Of a stretch of 64,000 nucleotides of DNA, positions 17,187-26,269 are shown one piece after another. Position 1 is the stretch's first letter, and each line of letters opens with the position of its first letter. Under the pieces are notes generated by a model. That model saw nothing but the letters and a program-made list of their open reading frames with translations. It did no database searches and was not told the origin of the DNA. The DNA is from JBBATK01 sp044224515. GTDB lineage: Bacteria; Bacteroidota; Ignavibacteria; Kapaibacteriales; NICIL-2. The stretch is from assembly GCA_044224515.1 (NCBI GenBank), contig JBGAKH010000009.1:62001-126000 (forward strand), given 5' to 3'. Both the position numbers and the translations under genes were made by a program.

Positions 17187-17765
17187 ATGTCAAGCAAAGA
17201 TCCATTGTCCGTTGTTCAATTCGCTCACACGCTCATTCGACAATGCAGTAACAGTGCACGCTTCGCTCTCGATGCGACGGCGGGTCAGGGTTTTGATACT
17301 CTATTCCTTGCGGATTTGGTGGGGGAGGACGGACGGGTTCTGGCTTTGGATATTCAGCAAGAAGCGCTCGACAAAACAATGATGGAACTGCAGCGCCACT
17401 CACTTGAACAGCGAGTTCTTCTAGAACGTCGCTCTCATGACGAACTGGATGAGATTCTTCCGCGTATTGCCTTCCCGAAGCTAGATCTTGTGATGTATAA
17501 CCTTGGATACTTGCCGGGTTCTGACAAACTGTGCACAACGCAAGCGCACAGCACGATAGAAAGCCTTAAGCAAGCAAGTCGATACATGATCGCAGGATCG
17601 GTGCTCAGCGTTTGTGTCTACCGCGCACACGCAGGTGCGGAAGATGAGTATGAACAGCTGTTGCTGTGGCTGCAGACCTTGGATCCCACCATGTTTCGAG
17701 TGCAACAGTATAGAGCACTGTTGAGTCCCAAGGCACCGGAATGTTTTATCGTCGTTAAAAAGTAA
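17187..17765 (+). CDS. mnmM: tRNA wobble-uridine methyltransferase, MnmM (YtqB)-like
   Basis: 192 residues from ATG 17187 (a GTG at 17151 would add 12). Motif I of class I SAM methyltransferases is DATAGQGFDTLFLA. The family-specific stretch YNLGYLPGSDK, followed by ThrThr and the ST-x-ESL helix, is the hallmark of the rRNA_methylase/YtqB family. Bacillus YtqB is MnmM, which methylates nm5(s2)U34 in tRNA. The upstream neighbour is an MnmC1-like oxidoreductase, supporting a two-gene module. Older annotations call this family rRNA methylase. It is short because it has no extra RNA-binding domain. Confidence 0.82.
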   Translation: MSSKDPLSVVQFAHTLIRQCSNSARFALDATAGQGFDTLFLADLVGEDGRVLALDIQQEALDKTMMELQRHSLEQRVLLERRSHDELDEILPRIAFPKLDLVMYNLGYLPGSDKLCTTQAHSTIESLKQASRYMIAGSVLSVCVYRAHAGAEDEYEQLLLWLQTLDPTMFRVQQYRALLSPKAPECFIVVKK

Positions 17766-18011
17766 AAGACACGTTCAATACTTCGCTTCGTCAAAGTAGA
17801 CCTGAACCTCAGTTCACAGTGCTTTTGTCTATGTGTTTACAAGTGTGCTTTGTTATGTGCGAAAGGAACGAGATGCATCTTGCCACAACAGACTCATATC
17901 GGGTTTGCCATAGATGACAGAACTAAACAATGCCGTGAAACAAGAGTGCGAAGAAGGGAGTGTAGCGTTGTCGAACCGAGGCTGGAGTAGTAACAAAGCA
18001 TAGGACAGTTT
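17766..18011. other. Intergenic gap between convergent genes, no feature seen
   Basis: 246 bases between the MnmM-like gene and a small minus-strand gene. I see no gene, hairpin with T-tract or repeat. Confidence 0.4.
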
Positions 18012-18260
18012 TTATTCAACCAGTACGTCGTACGGAGAAAGCATTTCATCAATGGAAAGCGGCAAGTCCCCGAATCGAGTGTGGATGGTATTCGCCGTGC
18101 CGGGCTCTTCCAGATGCAAGGTCACTGCTTCTTTCTTCATCTCGAGGAGCCAGCGAAAGAGCGAAGGGGACACAGAGATGCCGTGCGGAGCTTGTCCGTT
18201 TTCATCTGCATAGCGCTCCAATGCAGAGTAGACTTCTTCGTACGCATCAAAATAATCCAT
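18012..18260 (-). CDS. Small acidic protein of unknown function
   Basis: 82 residues, rich in Glu/Asp. There is no signal peptide and no membrane segment. The sequence is compositionally normal for this genome (ALERYADENG, LFRWLLEMKKEAVTL). An AAAGGA box lies unusually close to the ATG. I recognise no family. It faces away from the large OmpA gene, so the intergenic region 18261-18612 must carry promoters for both. It could be a false gene, but length, composition and ribosome site favour a real one. Confidence 0.5.
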   Translation of the reverse strand: MDYFDAYEEVYSALERYADENGQAPHGISVSPSLFRWLLEMKKEAVTLHLEEPGTANTIHTRFGDLPLSIDEMLSPYDVLVE

Positions 18261-18612
18261 TTCCTTTGCAAATTGTGGTCCTGCAATTACGAGCTTTTAG
18301 TGCTGACGTGCAACATTTTCTTTTCCTCCAAAGTATGGAGAGCGAAGAAGACGAACGCTACGGCACGTATGGCACAGGCAAGTTTCGGGCACCGTGCGTG
18401 CGTAGGTTCTTTAGTTCTTGGTTCTTTGTGGACCTGGTGCTAGTTACACCGTGCGCGACAATGCTTTAGCGGCAGACTATGGCAGTGCAGACGATCACCA
18501 CAATACTTATACCTCATCAGAGTTCATGCAAGACCTATTTGAATACCACAGTTTGAAAGTGCGAGCACGTTCACATGCAAAGAACACGTGCGGTGACCGT
18601 GACAATGCCGCA
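18261..18612. promoter_or_regulatory. Divergent intergenic region upstream of the OmpA/PD40 gene
   Basis: 352 bases between the small acidic protein and the OmpA-family gene. The open frame that extends upstream of 18613 is not convincing as coding: it has no signal peptide at its start and an odd composition. No clear promoter boxes or repeats are seen. Confidence 0.4.
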
Positions 18613-20772
18613 ATGAGAGAAAGTGAGAAGTGTAGGAAGAGTAGGAACTCTACGTGCAGCGCTGCTTTTCGTTTTCTCGTTGCGATCATTGTTTTGTCGA
18701 GTGGACGCGGAGGTGTGTGCTTATATGCCCAAGAGAAAATTGAGTATCAGGAAGACTTCTCGAAGAACACGGGTTTGTGGTATGAAGAGACGGTACCCGG
18801 ACGTATTATGAAATGGACCCTTGGTGAATACACCATGGAACAAACCAAGGGCACGGGAGGGAATTGGTCGCTGCGATCGTTCCCATTTAATGATCAACTG
18901 GATTGGAGTTTGGACGTTGACATCCGGCAAATAAGCGGCGCACAGGACAAAGGCTTTGGTCTCATTTTTCGAGGTTTGGATGCCGATAGCTGTTATCTCT
19001 TCGTTATTGCACCAAATGGCAAAGCTGCCGTCATCGCTGTCACATCGCCCAATTACTCGCTTGTCGTTCCATGGCGCGACTGTGCTGTTCGCCCTCGAGG
19101 AGAGTATAACCATTTGCGAGTTCACCACGAGTTTGAAGTGATAGCATTTTATGTGAACGACGAGTGTATAGGCTGCTTTCGCACCTCAGAATATCAGTCC
19201 TTCGGTGACCGCTATGGCTTCTACTTGGAAGACATCATGAAGATCGGTGTGAAGTCCGTGACGATACGAACACAGCAAGTCGATCGAACGGTCAACGCTG
19301 TGTCGGACGGAGGCTTGGATCTCCATCACCATAATCTTGGCACTAATGTTAACACTGCATCATCAGAGATAAGCGCATTGGTGTCTGCCGATGACAAAAC
19401 ACTCTACATGATAAGGCGCGACTACGATAAGAATATGGGTGCCGAGCATCGCGATGATATCTGGTTCAGTCGTAGAGATCAAAACAACATGTGGCTTCCG
19501 GCCGAGAACATTGGTACTCCTCTAAACAATGAAGCGAACAACAGTGTTGTGACCGTTAGTCCGGATAACAACACTATGTTGCTTCAGGGTCAGTATGCTC
19601 ACGGTTCACGCGACGAAGTTGGACTGTCTATCAGCCATCGTACGCAAAATGGATGGAGCGATCCGCGACCGATCGATATCGACAGTTTTTACAACCTCAA
19701 TCCCTACATGGAATTCTGTTTGTCACCGGACGAACGCGTTCTCATTGCTTCGATTGAACGACGAAATGGTAAGGGTTCAAAGGATTTTTATGTCTGTTCT
19801 CGAAAGAGCGACACAAGCTTTTCAAAACCTGTGCATATCCCTGAATTGAGCACTGTCGGATGCGATATGGCTCCGTATATCGCAACAGACGGTGCGACGC
19901 TCTACTTTAGTACTGATGCGCGAGCCGGCTATGGTAATGAAGATATTTTTGTGACGACGCGTTTAGACTCTACGTGGCAGCATTGGTCCACTCCTCGAAA
20001 CCTCGGACCGCACATCAACACGCCATACTTCGATGCCTATTTCCACCCTACTACCAAGGGTGATTCTGCATATATGATAACCTACGCCAATAGTTATGGT
20101 GGCGCAGATATTGTTCGGGTCGCCGTGCCGCCGGATGCCAGACCAAAACACGTGTGTTTGATCTCAGGACACGTCTTTGATGCGAAAACAAAACTTCCAC
20201 TCGGAGCCGGGGTTCGCTATGAAAATCTTAATACGAACCTGTTAGCGGGAGCGGCTCGTTCAAACCCCAAAGACGGAGCATATAACATTGCGCTACCTGC
20301 AGGGAATATTTACGGCTTTCATGCCGAGGCAGACAACTACTATCCTGTTAGCGAAAAACTTGATACAAGAGACCTCCGAGCTTATCAAGAATTGAATCGC
20401 GACCTGTATTTAGTTCCAATCGAGCGTGAAGCAACGATTCGTCTGAACAATCTCTTCTTCGATTTTGCAAAAGCTGAATTGCGCGATGAGTCTGCCGCAG
20501 AGCTCGATCGACTTATTGCCTTTCTGAAAACTCACACAACGGTTAGTATCATCATCTCAGGGCACACGGACAATGTAGGCGAGGATGCTGCGAACAAAGC
20601 ACTATCGCGCAATCGCGCTAATGCCGTCATGACCTACTTGGTGAAAAAAGGTGTAGTGCGTTCGCGATTGCGAAGTGCCGGTTATGGTTCGACCAAACCA
20701 ATTGCCGCGAACGATTCCGAAGAAGGTCGCCAAAAGAACCGTCGCGTCGAGTTTGTCATCGATAAAAACTAA
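18613..20772 (+). CDS. OmpA-family protein with PD40 propeller and CRD domain (PorE-like)
   Basis: 719 residues from ATG 18613. Earlier in-frame starts are rejected because this one gives a signal peptide (FRFLVAIIVLSSGRGGVCLYAQ). Domains in order: a LamG/DUF1080-like beta-sandwich (about 40-230); PD40/WD40-like propeller blades (about 245-510; DDIWFSRRD, GSKDFYVCSRKS, GNEDIFVTTRLD); a carboxypeptidase-regulatory-like domain (about 520-600; SGHVFDAKTKLPLGAGV); and a C-terminal OmpA peptidoglycan-binding domain (about 610-719; LFFDFAKAEL, SGHTDNVGED, NRRVEFVI). The propeller-CRD-OmpA order is that of PorE, which anchors the type IX secretion ring to the cell wall, but PorE has a TPR domain at the front rather than a LamG-like one. 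The stop codon overlaps the convergent DUF1501 stop. Confidence 0.85.
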   Translation: MRESEKCRKSRNSTCSAAFRFLVAIIVLSSGRGGVCLYAQEKIEYQEDFSKNTGLWYEETVPGRIMKWTLGEYTMEQTKGTGGNWSLRSFPFNDQLDWSLDVDIRQISGAQDKGFGLIFRGLDADSCYLFVIAPNGKAAVIAVTSPNYSLVVPWRDCAVRPRGEYNHLRVHHEFEVIAFYVNDECIGCFRTSEYQSFGDRYGFYLEDIMKIGVKSVTIRTQQVDRTVNAVSDGGLDLHHHNLGTNVNTASSEISALVSADDKTLYMIRRDYDKNMGAEHRDDIWFSRRDQNNMWLPAENIGTPLNNEANNSVVTVSPDNNTMLLQGQYAHGSRDEVGLSISHRTQNGWSDPRPIDIDSFYNLNPYMEFCLSPDERVLIASIERRNGKGSKDFYVCSRKSDTSFSKPVHIPELSTVGCDMAPYIATDGATLYFSTDARAGYGNEDIFVTTRLDSTWQHWSTPRNLGPHINTPYFDAYFHPTTKGDSAYMITYANSYGGADIVRVAVPPDARPKHVCLISGHVFDAKTKLPLGAGVRYENLNTNLLAGAARSNPKDGAYNIALPAGNIYGFHAEADNYYPVSEKLDTRDLRAYQELNRDLYLVPIEREATIRLNNLFFDFAKAELRDESAAELDRLIAFLKTHTTVSIIISGHTDNVGEDAANKALSRNRANAVMTYLVKKGVVRSRLRSAGYGSTKPIAANDSEEGRQKNRRVEFVIDKN

Positions 20773-22013
20773 GACTTAAGCACGTTCACGTCAGCTCCGT
20801 CCCAGCCGGCAAACAGCTCCGCTGATGAAGGGAGTCGAAGATGTTGATGCGCGATACCGCTAAACAAAGCCCGGAAATCGGTGGTCACCGGCAAATCACG
20901 TCCGTCAGCCAAGTTTTCCGGTGCCAAGGTTGGAACGTCACCGAGCACGCGTCCACCATGTGCGGAATTTGAAAGCACGAACATACAGGATGCACGACCA
21001 TGATCAGTGCCGCCTGAACCATTCTCTCGCACTGTACGACCAAACTCGGTCATTGTCAATAAACAGACGTCGTCTTGCTGTGCACCAAGATCTTCCCAGA
21101 ACGCTGCGATGCTTTGGGCGAAATCGCCGGCTACGCGTGAGAACTGTCCATTGCGAGTGCCTTGTTGCACATGAGTATCCCAGCCATCTGATTCGATAAA
21201 GGCAATGCGGAGTCCAATGCGCGCCTTGATGATCTGAGCAACGTCGCGAAAGTGTTTACCCAGATTCGTTGTTGGATAGGCAGAACTGCTCGGAACAGAC
21301 CAGCTTGTCTTCAAGAGCGAGTCCAAGAGATGTGTGGCAGCAAAGCTTTCGGCACCTGAGCTTCTCAGCTGTTCTTGGGTACTTTGTGCATACAATGCTT
21401 CAAAGCTACTCGCATTCGAAAACTGCATCGACTTATCCTGTACGCGAAAGTTCTTCAAATCATCGATAGCCAACGCGGGAAAGGGACCTGTCATCGCCAG
21501 AGGAAGCGCGGGTGTTAGCGATACGCATTGAAAGGGGGAGGTTTTGCCTTGTTGCTGTTGAAGACCTAACTCCGATGCAGCGCGACTCATCCAACCTGTG
21601 GAAGATTTGCGTCCGGGAGTGCCATTCTCCATGTAGTCCTGCGCGTCAAAGTGAGATCGCGTGCTGTCCGGCGAGCCAATGCCGTGAACAATGGCTAATC
21701 GCTTTTCATCGAAGTACCGTTTGAATGGGCTGAATGCAGGATGCAAGGCAAAACGTCCGTCAAGATTGAGTAGTCCACTATCCGGTCCCATTGGCATACG
21801 CAGACGGTTTCGGGCTTGGATGAAGTAGCGATCTTCAAAGGGTTGAACAGCCATCAAGCCGTCCATAGCCCCGCGCTGAAACACACACACCAATACTTTT
21901 GAACTGTTGGATGCTGCTCGTGTCGCACTAGCCAGGATATGGGCCGGTACTCCGGAACTGTGAAATGCCAGTACGCTGAGCGCTCCGGTCTTCAAAAAAG
22001 TGCGTCTATTCAT
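20769..22013 (-). CDS. DUF1501 family protein with Tat-type signal
   Basis: 414 residues from ATG 22013, chosen for a strong ribosome site (GGAGA, 7 bases) and a twin-arginine-like leader (NRRTFLKTGALSVLAF). The body shows DUF1501 hallmarks: VFQRGAMDGLM, HGIGSPDSTRSHFDAQDYME, TMTEFGRTVRENGSGGTDHG. The family is related to the alkaline phosphatase/sulfatase superfamily and its biological role is unknown. It lies 175 bases downstream of a DUF1800 gene, the usual partner. The stop codon overlaps that of the convergent OmpA-family gene by 4 bases. It is exported folded if the Tat signal works. Confidence 0.87.
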   Translation of the reverse strand: MNRRTFLKTGALSVLAFHSSGVPAHILASATRAASNSSKVLVCVFQRGAMDGLMAVQPFEDRYFIQARNRLRMPMGPDSGLLNLDGRFALHPAFSPFKRYFDEKRLAIVHGIGSPDSTRSHFDAQDYMENGTPGRKSSTGWMSRAASELGLQQQQGKTSPFQCVSLTPALPLAMTGPFPALAIDDLKNFRVQDKSMQFSNASSFEALYAQSTQEQLRSSGAESFAATHLLDSLLKTSWSVPSSSAYPTTNLGKHFRDVAQIIKARIGLRIAFIESDGWDTHVQQGTRNGQFSRVAGDFAQSIAAFWEDLGAQQDDVCLLTMTEFGRTVRENGSGGTDHGRASCMFVLSNSAHGGRVLGDVPTLAPENLADGRDLPVTTDFRALFSGIAHQHLRLPSSAELFAGWDGADVNVLKS

Positions 22014-22188
22014 GGTGATTCTCCAAACTCCGTGTGAAGTATGCTGTATTTGTTCTTGCCACACCGGACATAGTGGTTTACTAGTCAGTTGTGGAATCCA
22101 AAGGCACCGTCGCTCCTTTTCAACGATTCGCACCCGAATGCTCGGGCCTTCACATTTCATGGAAGGGCATTAAAATTCCCACGAAACT

Positions 22189-24276
22189 CTATCGACGCTG
22201 AAACTCGGGTGAGCCAAGAACCAGCGCCATTAGGTGGCGCTGAAACTGTTCCGGTTTCAACCTGGGGAGTTCTTGAGCTTTGCTGGCATTACTCTTCAGT
22301 GAATTCTCACTCGTCGTTGTCGATGTCGCTTGTTGAGGAGCCTTCGTTGCCGGTCGACCAAGGTTTGTGATTTGTGCTCCACTTTCAGCTAAAGCGTCCT
22401 GCATGTCCAGATCACTGAATACCTGCTCATCGTCCATGAGGTCAGGAGGATCTTTACGGTTGTTGGCTTGTAGAAGTCGTCGCGTGTACGTTGAGTCGTT
22501 TAGCATCGGGAGGAGAAGAGCTACAGATTGGTTTAGCTCGCGCTCCGGGAGGTATTTCGCAAACATGTGCTCCAGTGCAGCTTTTTGTGATTCGGGTTCG
22601 TACACATTCATAGTCGTATCAACTTCGCAGTGAATGCCCTTTATGCCATTGATCGAAATAGCCTGTGCAAAATTCATACGATTAATAAGACTTCCGGAGT
22701 TAACCCAGGTCCCGGCGTTGTCTGCAAAGCCGGTTGGTGCAGGACTTGCATAGACTTGTTGACCCAGTCGAGTTGACCAATCGTAAAGTTCCTTGGTGGG
22801 ACGAGGGTCGGCATGCGTCACCCGCAGTGTTGACACGATCAACTCGAAGGGGGATTTGATTTTTGAACGCAATGCGTTGCTATCCCAGAATTCATCGGAA
22901 TACACAATGCAACGCATCATCTCCTTGATGTCACCATTTTTCTCTTTAAAGACTTGAGCGACTCGTTGGACCAAGCGCTCTGAAGGCTGGTCGCTTACAA
23001 ACCGCGTGCACAGTTTGAGGGCAATGCGATGCGCTGTCGAAGGATGTACGCTCAGTGCGCGTAGTACGTCCAGACCTTCATTCATTGCTCCACCCGCTAC
23101 AAAGTGCAGTCCCAAGACATCCTTGGCAGTAGCATCGTGAGCATCGGCGCGGAACAAGAAGTCACCTTGAACAACTACGCCGATCTTTTTTCCTTTCTCG
23201 ATCATGTCCATCAACCGTTCACCGTTCTTTGCATAGCCAAGCGGCATCATCGTCCAGCCACTTAAAACTCGTGCGAGGTTTGTGACATCGGACTGTGTGT
23301 AACCACCGTCGACCCCCAAGGTGTGAAGTTCCAATAACTCGCGTGCATAGTTCTCGTTGATGCCACGGCGACTACGGAATTCCTCCGGAATGTTCTTCTG
23401 TACTGCGCTCCGTAGTTCCTCCGATTTCGCTTCAGCGGCAGCTATACGGCGTCGGGCAAACCAGCCCTTGATTCCTCCCATGTTCTTGATGGAGTCCAGA
23501 GCGATGGATGCAGTCGTTGGGCATCCAATTGGAGATGTGCTCTGAGCGTTGTCGAGGTAGAGGAGCATTGCCGGGTGTTGAGCGGTTGCGACGAGCAGAT
23601 CGTGGAATCTGCCCAGTGCCCCCGGACGAATCACATCGCGCTCATAAGTGGGAATGTATTGTCGTGCAGGGGTTTTTACCATTGAAACACAGAAGTGGTT
23701 CATCCAGAAGTCGCTTAGTACATCGTGTAACTGATTTTGTGAGTACACAGCTCGGAGAAGTTTCGACGCTATCATTTCGCCAAGTAACTCACGTTGCGGT
23801 CTGTAGCCGTTATCAAAAGCATACTTCAGAGCCTGTGCTCGCACGTTTTTGCTGGCGAGACTTGTGCTGTCTTGTAGGTTCTTAAGTGCGTCTACATCCT
23901 TATAGACGCCTTTTTGCATGAGCTCGAGCAAGACTTTACCCGGAGTGGGGTAGGTCGCGGCAATTTGTGCGTTACTTAGCTGAAGAGTTTTATAATTCTT
24001 GATTCGCTCGAGATAGTACGTATCGTCTTGGTGCGCAGATAATTGCGTTTCAAACCACTGTTCTAGTCCAACTTTCTCGGCCTCGTCAATATCTTCTCGT
24101 CGGACACCCCATGTACATCGACTCAGCAGGTGAGCAGCTGCTTCTCGGGTACTTAAACCGAATTGTCGATAGGGCATTGCGTCGACCGCAGGTGTCTTTA
24201 TAGCAGCCCTCGGAGCTGAGGCAGCCGAAAGGCAGAGATAGAGGGAGACGAGCACAACAGATCGAATGAGGAACAT
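22189..24276 (-). CDS. DUF1800 family protein, exported
   Basis: 695 residues from the Met at 24276; a start at 24315 adds 13. The signal peptide is LIRSVVLVSLYLCLSAASA. DUF1800 signatures are visible: AAAHLLSRCTWGVRREDIDE near the mature start, LSDFWMNHFCVS in the middle, and NYARELLELHTLGVDGGYTQ with VLSGWTM further on. The C-terminal about 50 residues are rich in Ser/Thr/Pro. DUF1800 and DUF1501 genes occur together in many phyla, but the function of the pair is not established. The paired minus-strand arrangement here (DUF1800 upstream) fits that pattern. The whole protein is predicted to be outside the cytoplasm. Confidence 0.85.
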   Translation of the reverse strand: MFLIRSVVLVSLYLCLSAASAPRAAIKTPAVDAMPYRQFGLSTREAAAHLLSRCTWGVRREDIDEAEKVGLEQWFETQLSAHQDDTYYLERIKNYKTLQLSNAQIAATYPTPGKVLLELMQKGVYKDVDALKNLQDSTSLASKNVRAQALKYAFDNGYRPQRELLGEMIASKLLRAVYSQNQLHDVLSDFWMNHFCVSMVKTPARQYIPTYERDVIRPGALGRFHDLLVATAQHPAMLLYLDNAQSTSPIGCPTTASIALDSIKNMGGIKGWFARRRIAAAEAKSEELRSAVQKNIPEEFRSRRGINENYARELLELHTLGVDGGYTQSDVTNLARVLSGWTMMPLGYAKNGERLMDMIEKGKKIGVVVQGDFLFRADAHDATAKDVLGLHFVAGGAMNEGLDVLRALSVHPSTAHRIALKLCTRFVSDQPSERLVQRVAQVFKEKNGDIKEMMRCIVYSDEFWDSNALRSKIKSPFELIVSTLRVTHADPRPTKELYDWSTRLGQQVYASPAPTGFADNAGTWVNSGSLINRMNFAQAISINGIKGIHCEVDTTMNVYEPESQKAALEHMFAKYLPERELNQSVALLLPMLNDSTYTRRLLQANNRKDPPDLMDDEQVFSDLDMQDALAESGAQITNLGRPATKAPQQATSTTTSENSLKSNASKAQELPRLKPEQFQRHLMALVLGSPEFQRR

Positions 24277-24407
24277 GGCGATAGGTAGATCTATGACACG
24301 TATCATCTCTGACATTCCATGCTCGGCAATGGTTTAAGTGCGTTCCGGGCTAGGTCTCGTAGATTTGCAACAATTCTTACACTTAAACCGAACAGGAAGC
24401 CTCTCGC

Positions 24408-25208
24408 GTGAATTGGAAAACTATTGATAGTCTCTTCTTGGATCTCGATAACACTCTAATTGACCATAGCGCTGCTGAAGAGAAAGCTTTTGCACACTGT
24501 TTCGATGAGGCGCAACTACACAGAGGTGTGTACACGAAGGAAGCCCTATTACGGCGGTATCGCATCATCAATGAGGAGCTCTGGTCCGCTTACCGTGAAG
24601 GTCGCATAGGCACAGGAGAGGTACGCATTGGACGTTGGGACCGAGTGTTGTCCGAGCAGTTTTCAGGCCTACACAAGGTAGAGGATGCTCGGCAGCTTGA
24701 GGTAAAGCACAACCACGATTATGAGAATATGCCACAGTCAACGTCCTTTCGTCCGAAAAGTGCCGATGAGTTATCGGCTATGTACCTTCAGCGTTATGAT
24801 CAAAGTCACTCGGCGATGGATGGAGCATATGATCTTCTGATGACCGCGCGTGAACGATTCCGATTTGTGGGTTTGATAACGAACGGTTTTCCGGAACAAG
24901 TACAACAGAAACTTGAGCTCCTACAGTGGGATTCGTTTTTTGACGCTGTGGTTATCAGCGAAGTAGTTGGAGTGGCAAAGCCTAATCGCCGCATCTTCGA
25001 CCTTGCGCAGGGGCTGTGTTCAGCAGAAACGGAGCAGATTGTGTACGTTGGTGACAACTATGAGGTTGACATGGTGGGAGCCAAGGGAGTTGCGTGGAAG
25101 ACTGTCTGGTTTGACAGATTCTCAACGCATAGAGCTCATTTTCGCGACCATGTAGATCTTCGTGTGGATTCTCTCGTTGAACTCAATCGCTATCTGCTCG
25201 GCGCATAA
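24408..25208 (+). CDS. HAD-family nucleotidase-like phosphatase (YjjG type)
   Basis: 266 residues from GTG 24408 with an AGGAAG ribosome site 9 bases upstream. HAD motifs: LFLDLDNTL (motif I with both Asp), LITNG (motif II), VGVAKPNRR (motif III Lys), VGDNYEVDMVGAK (motif IV). The helical cap inserted between motifs I and II is of the YjjG/HAD subfamily IA type, whose members remove phosphate from pyrimidine nucleotides, often damaged ones. An unusual insertion rich in His/Ser (about residues 100-120) precedes motif II. Substrate is not certain. The gene is divergent from DUF1800 and convergent with the potassium channel gene. Confidence 0.85.
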   Translation: MNWKTIDSLFLDLDNTLIDHSAAEEKAFAHCFDEAQLHRGVYTKEALLRRYRIINEELWSAYREGRIGTGEVRIGRWDRVLSEQFSGLHKVEDARQLEVKHNHDYENMPQSTSFRPKSADELSAMYLQRYDQSHSAMDGAYDLLMTARERFRFVGLITNGFPEQVQQKLELLQWDSFFDAVVISEVVGVAKPNRRIFDLAQGLCSAETEQIVYVGDNYEVDMVGAKGVAWKTVWFDRFSTHRAHFRDHVDLRVDSLVELNRYLLGA

Positions 25209-25248
25209 TTGCTAAGAGAAAGCGCAAGGGATGAGCATCTCAACGAAT

Positions 25249-26181
25249 TCATTGCAAGGGTAAATCGACTAAGCTGTGCGCATGAATCTTCGCGACGTCG
25301 AACTCCACTCGACCGTTGTCTTTTGTTGCATAGGCGAGCTCGAAGCGAGCTCCCCACACCATGTTCTCCATCGTATAACTTGTGCGTGAGTGCACAACCT
25401 GAGAGAACATGTCATCAAACCCTTTGATGAGAACCAAGAACTGTGTTTCCATAGCACGAAGGTCGTGAAAGCTCAAGCCGTAGAGCGGACTCTCTTCGTC
25501 GATGGGGTGTACGAGAGTCCATGTCAAGGGCAGATAGACAATACGTTTACGTTCCAGTTTAAGCGCACGGTAGCTGCGCTGTCGATGTCCGTCCTTCTCG
25601 ACCGTTAACATGGCCATTACGTCGGCTTCTAATTCCATCAAAACGTTCCGTCGTTCATTTGCCACCCGAAACATGAGTGCCATGCCTTCGTTGTAGGGAG
25701 CCATAATGATGTTGGAGCTGTAGACCAAGCGGGCGGAAGCGCGCGAGAATCTTCCGTAGAGCAAACCGGTTATCAGGGCGACGCAGAGAACTCCGCTGAG
25801 TATCTCTAGTATTGAGACGAGGTTCATGAGGGTACCCTGCGGCGACATATTGCCGTAGCCTACAGTGGTAAAGGTGTGGACGCTGAAATAGTAAGCACTG
25901 AGAAAACCGTCAATACCCGTCAGCGCTTCGGCTCCGTTCAAGTGTTCTAGTCCGATACACAGGTAGAGAATAGCATAAAAGGCGTTGATTCCTGCGAAAG
26001 CAGCAACGATGACTGCAAAAAATCGTGGCCAGCTCAAGTCGATGAGATAGAGATAAGGATTGAAGGCTGTCAGAGGCACATTCGCTCTGTCGACAGCGAA
26101 ACTTCCATCCGCTTCAATGATGCGTTGTAATTTTCCATCAAGTTTTTGTCCTAAACCCGGATCGAAGGTTGTTTTACTCAT
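25249..26181 (-). CDS. Inward-rectifier potassium channel (KirBac family)
   Basis: 310 residues. The pore module has two TM segments (about 50-75 and 115-140) around the selectivity filter TTVGYGNMSP. The cytoplasmic half contains KirBac markers: GRFSRASARLVYSSNIIMAPYNEG, split by short loops, then LMFRVANERRNVL, and a beta-rich IgG-like domain to the end. KirBac channels pass K+ and are gated by lipids, pH or ligands. No ribosome site is obvious. The gene is divergent from the NifU-like gene. Its role here is unknown, as no K+ transport genes are nearby. Confidence 0.92.
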   Translation of the reverse strand: MSKTTFDPGLGQKLDGKLQRIIEADGSFAVDRANVPLTAFNPYLYLIDLSWPRFFAVIVAAFAGINAFYAILYLCIGLEHLNGAEALTGIDGFLSAYYFSVHTFTTVGYGNMSPQGTLMNLVSILEILSGVLCVALITGLLYGRFSRASARLVYSSNIIMAPYNEGMALMFRVANERRNVLMELEADVMAMLTVEKDGHRQRSYRALKLERKRIVYLPLTWTLVHPIDEESPLYGLSFHDLRAMETQFLVLIKGFDDMFSQVVHSRTSYTMENMVWGARFELAYATKDNGRVEFDVAKIHAHSLVDLPLQ

Positions 26182-26269
26182 AATCTTTGGTTACGATTCT
26201 CGTCTAGGGTAGCTACTGTACGTGCAGATGACAAGTCAAAATACGGTCTAGATTATTCAGTGCGAAATC

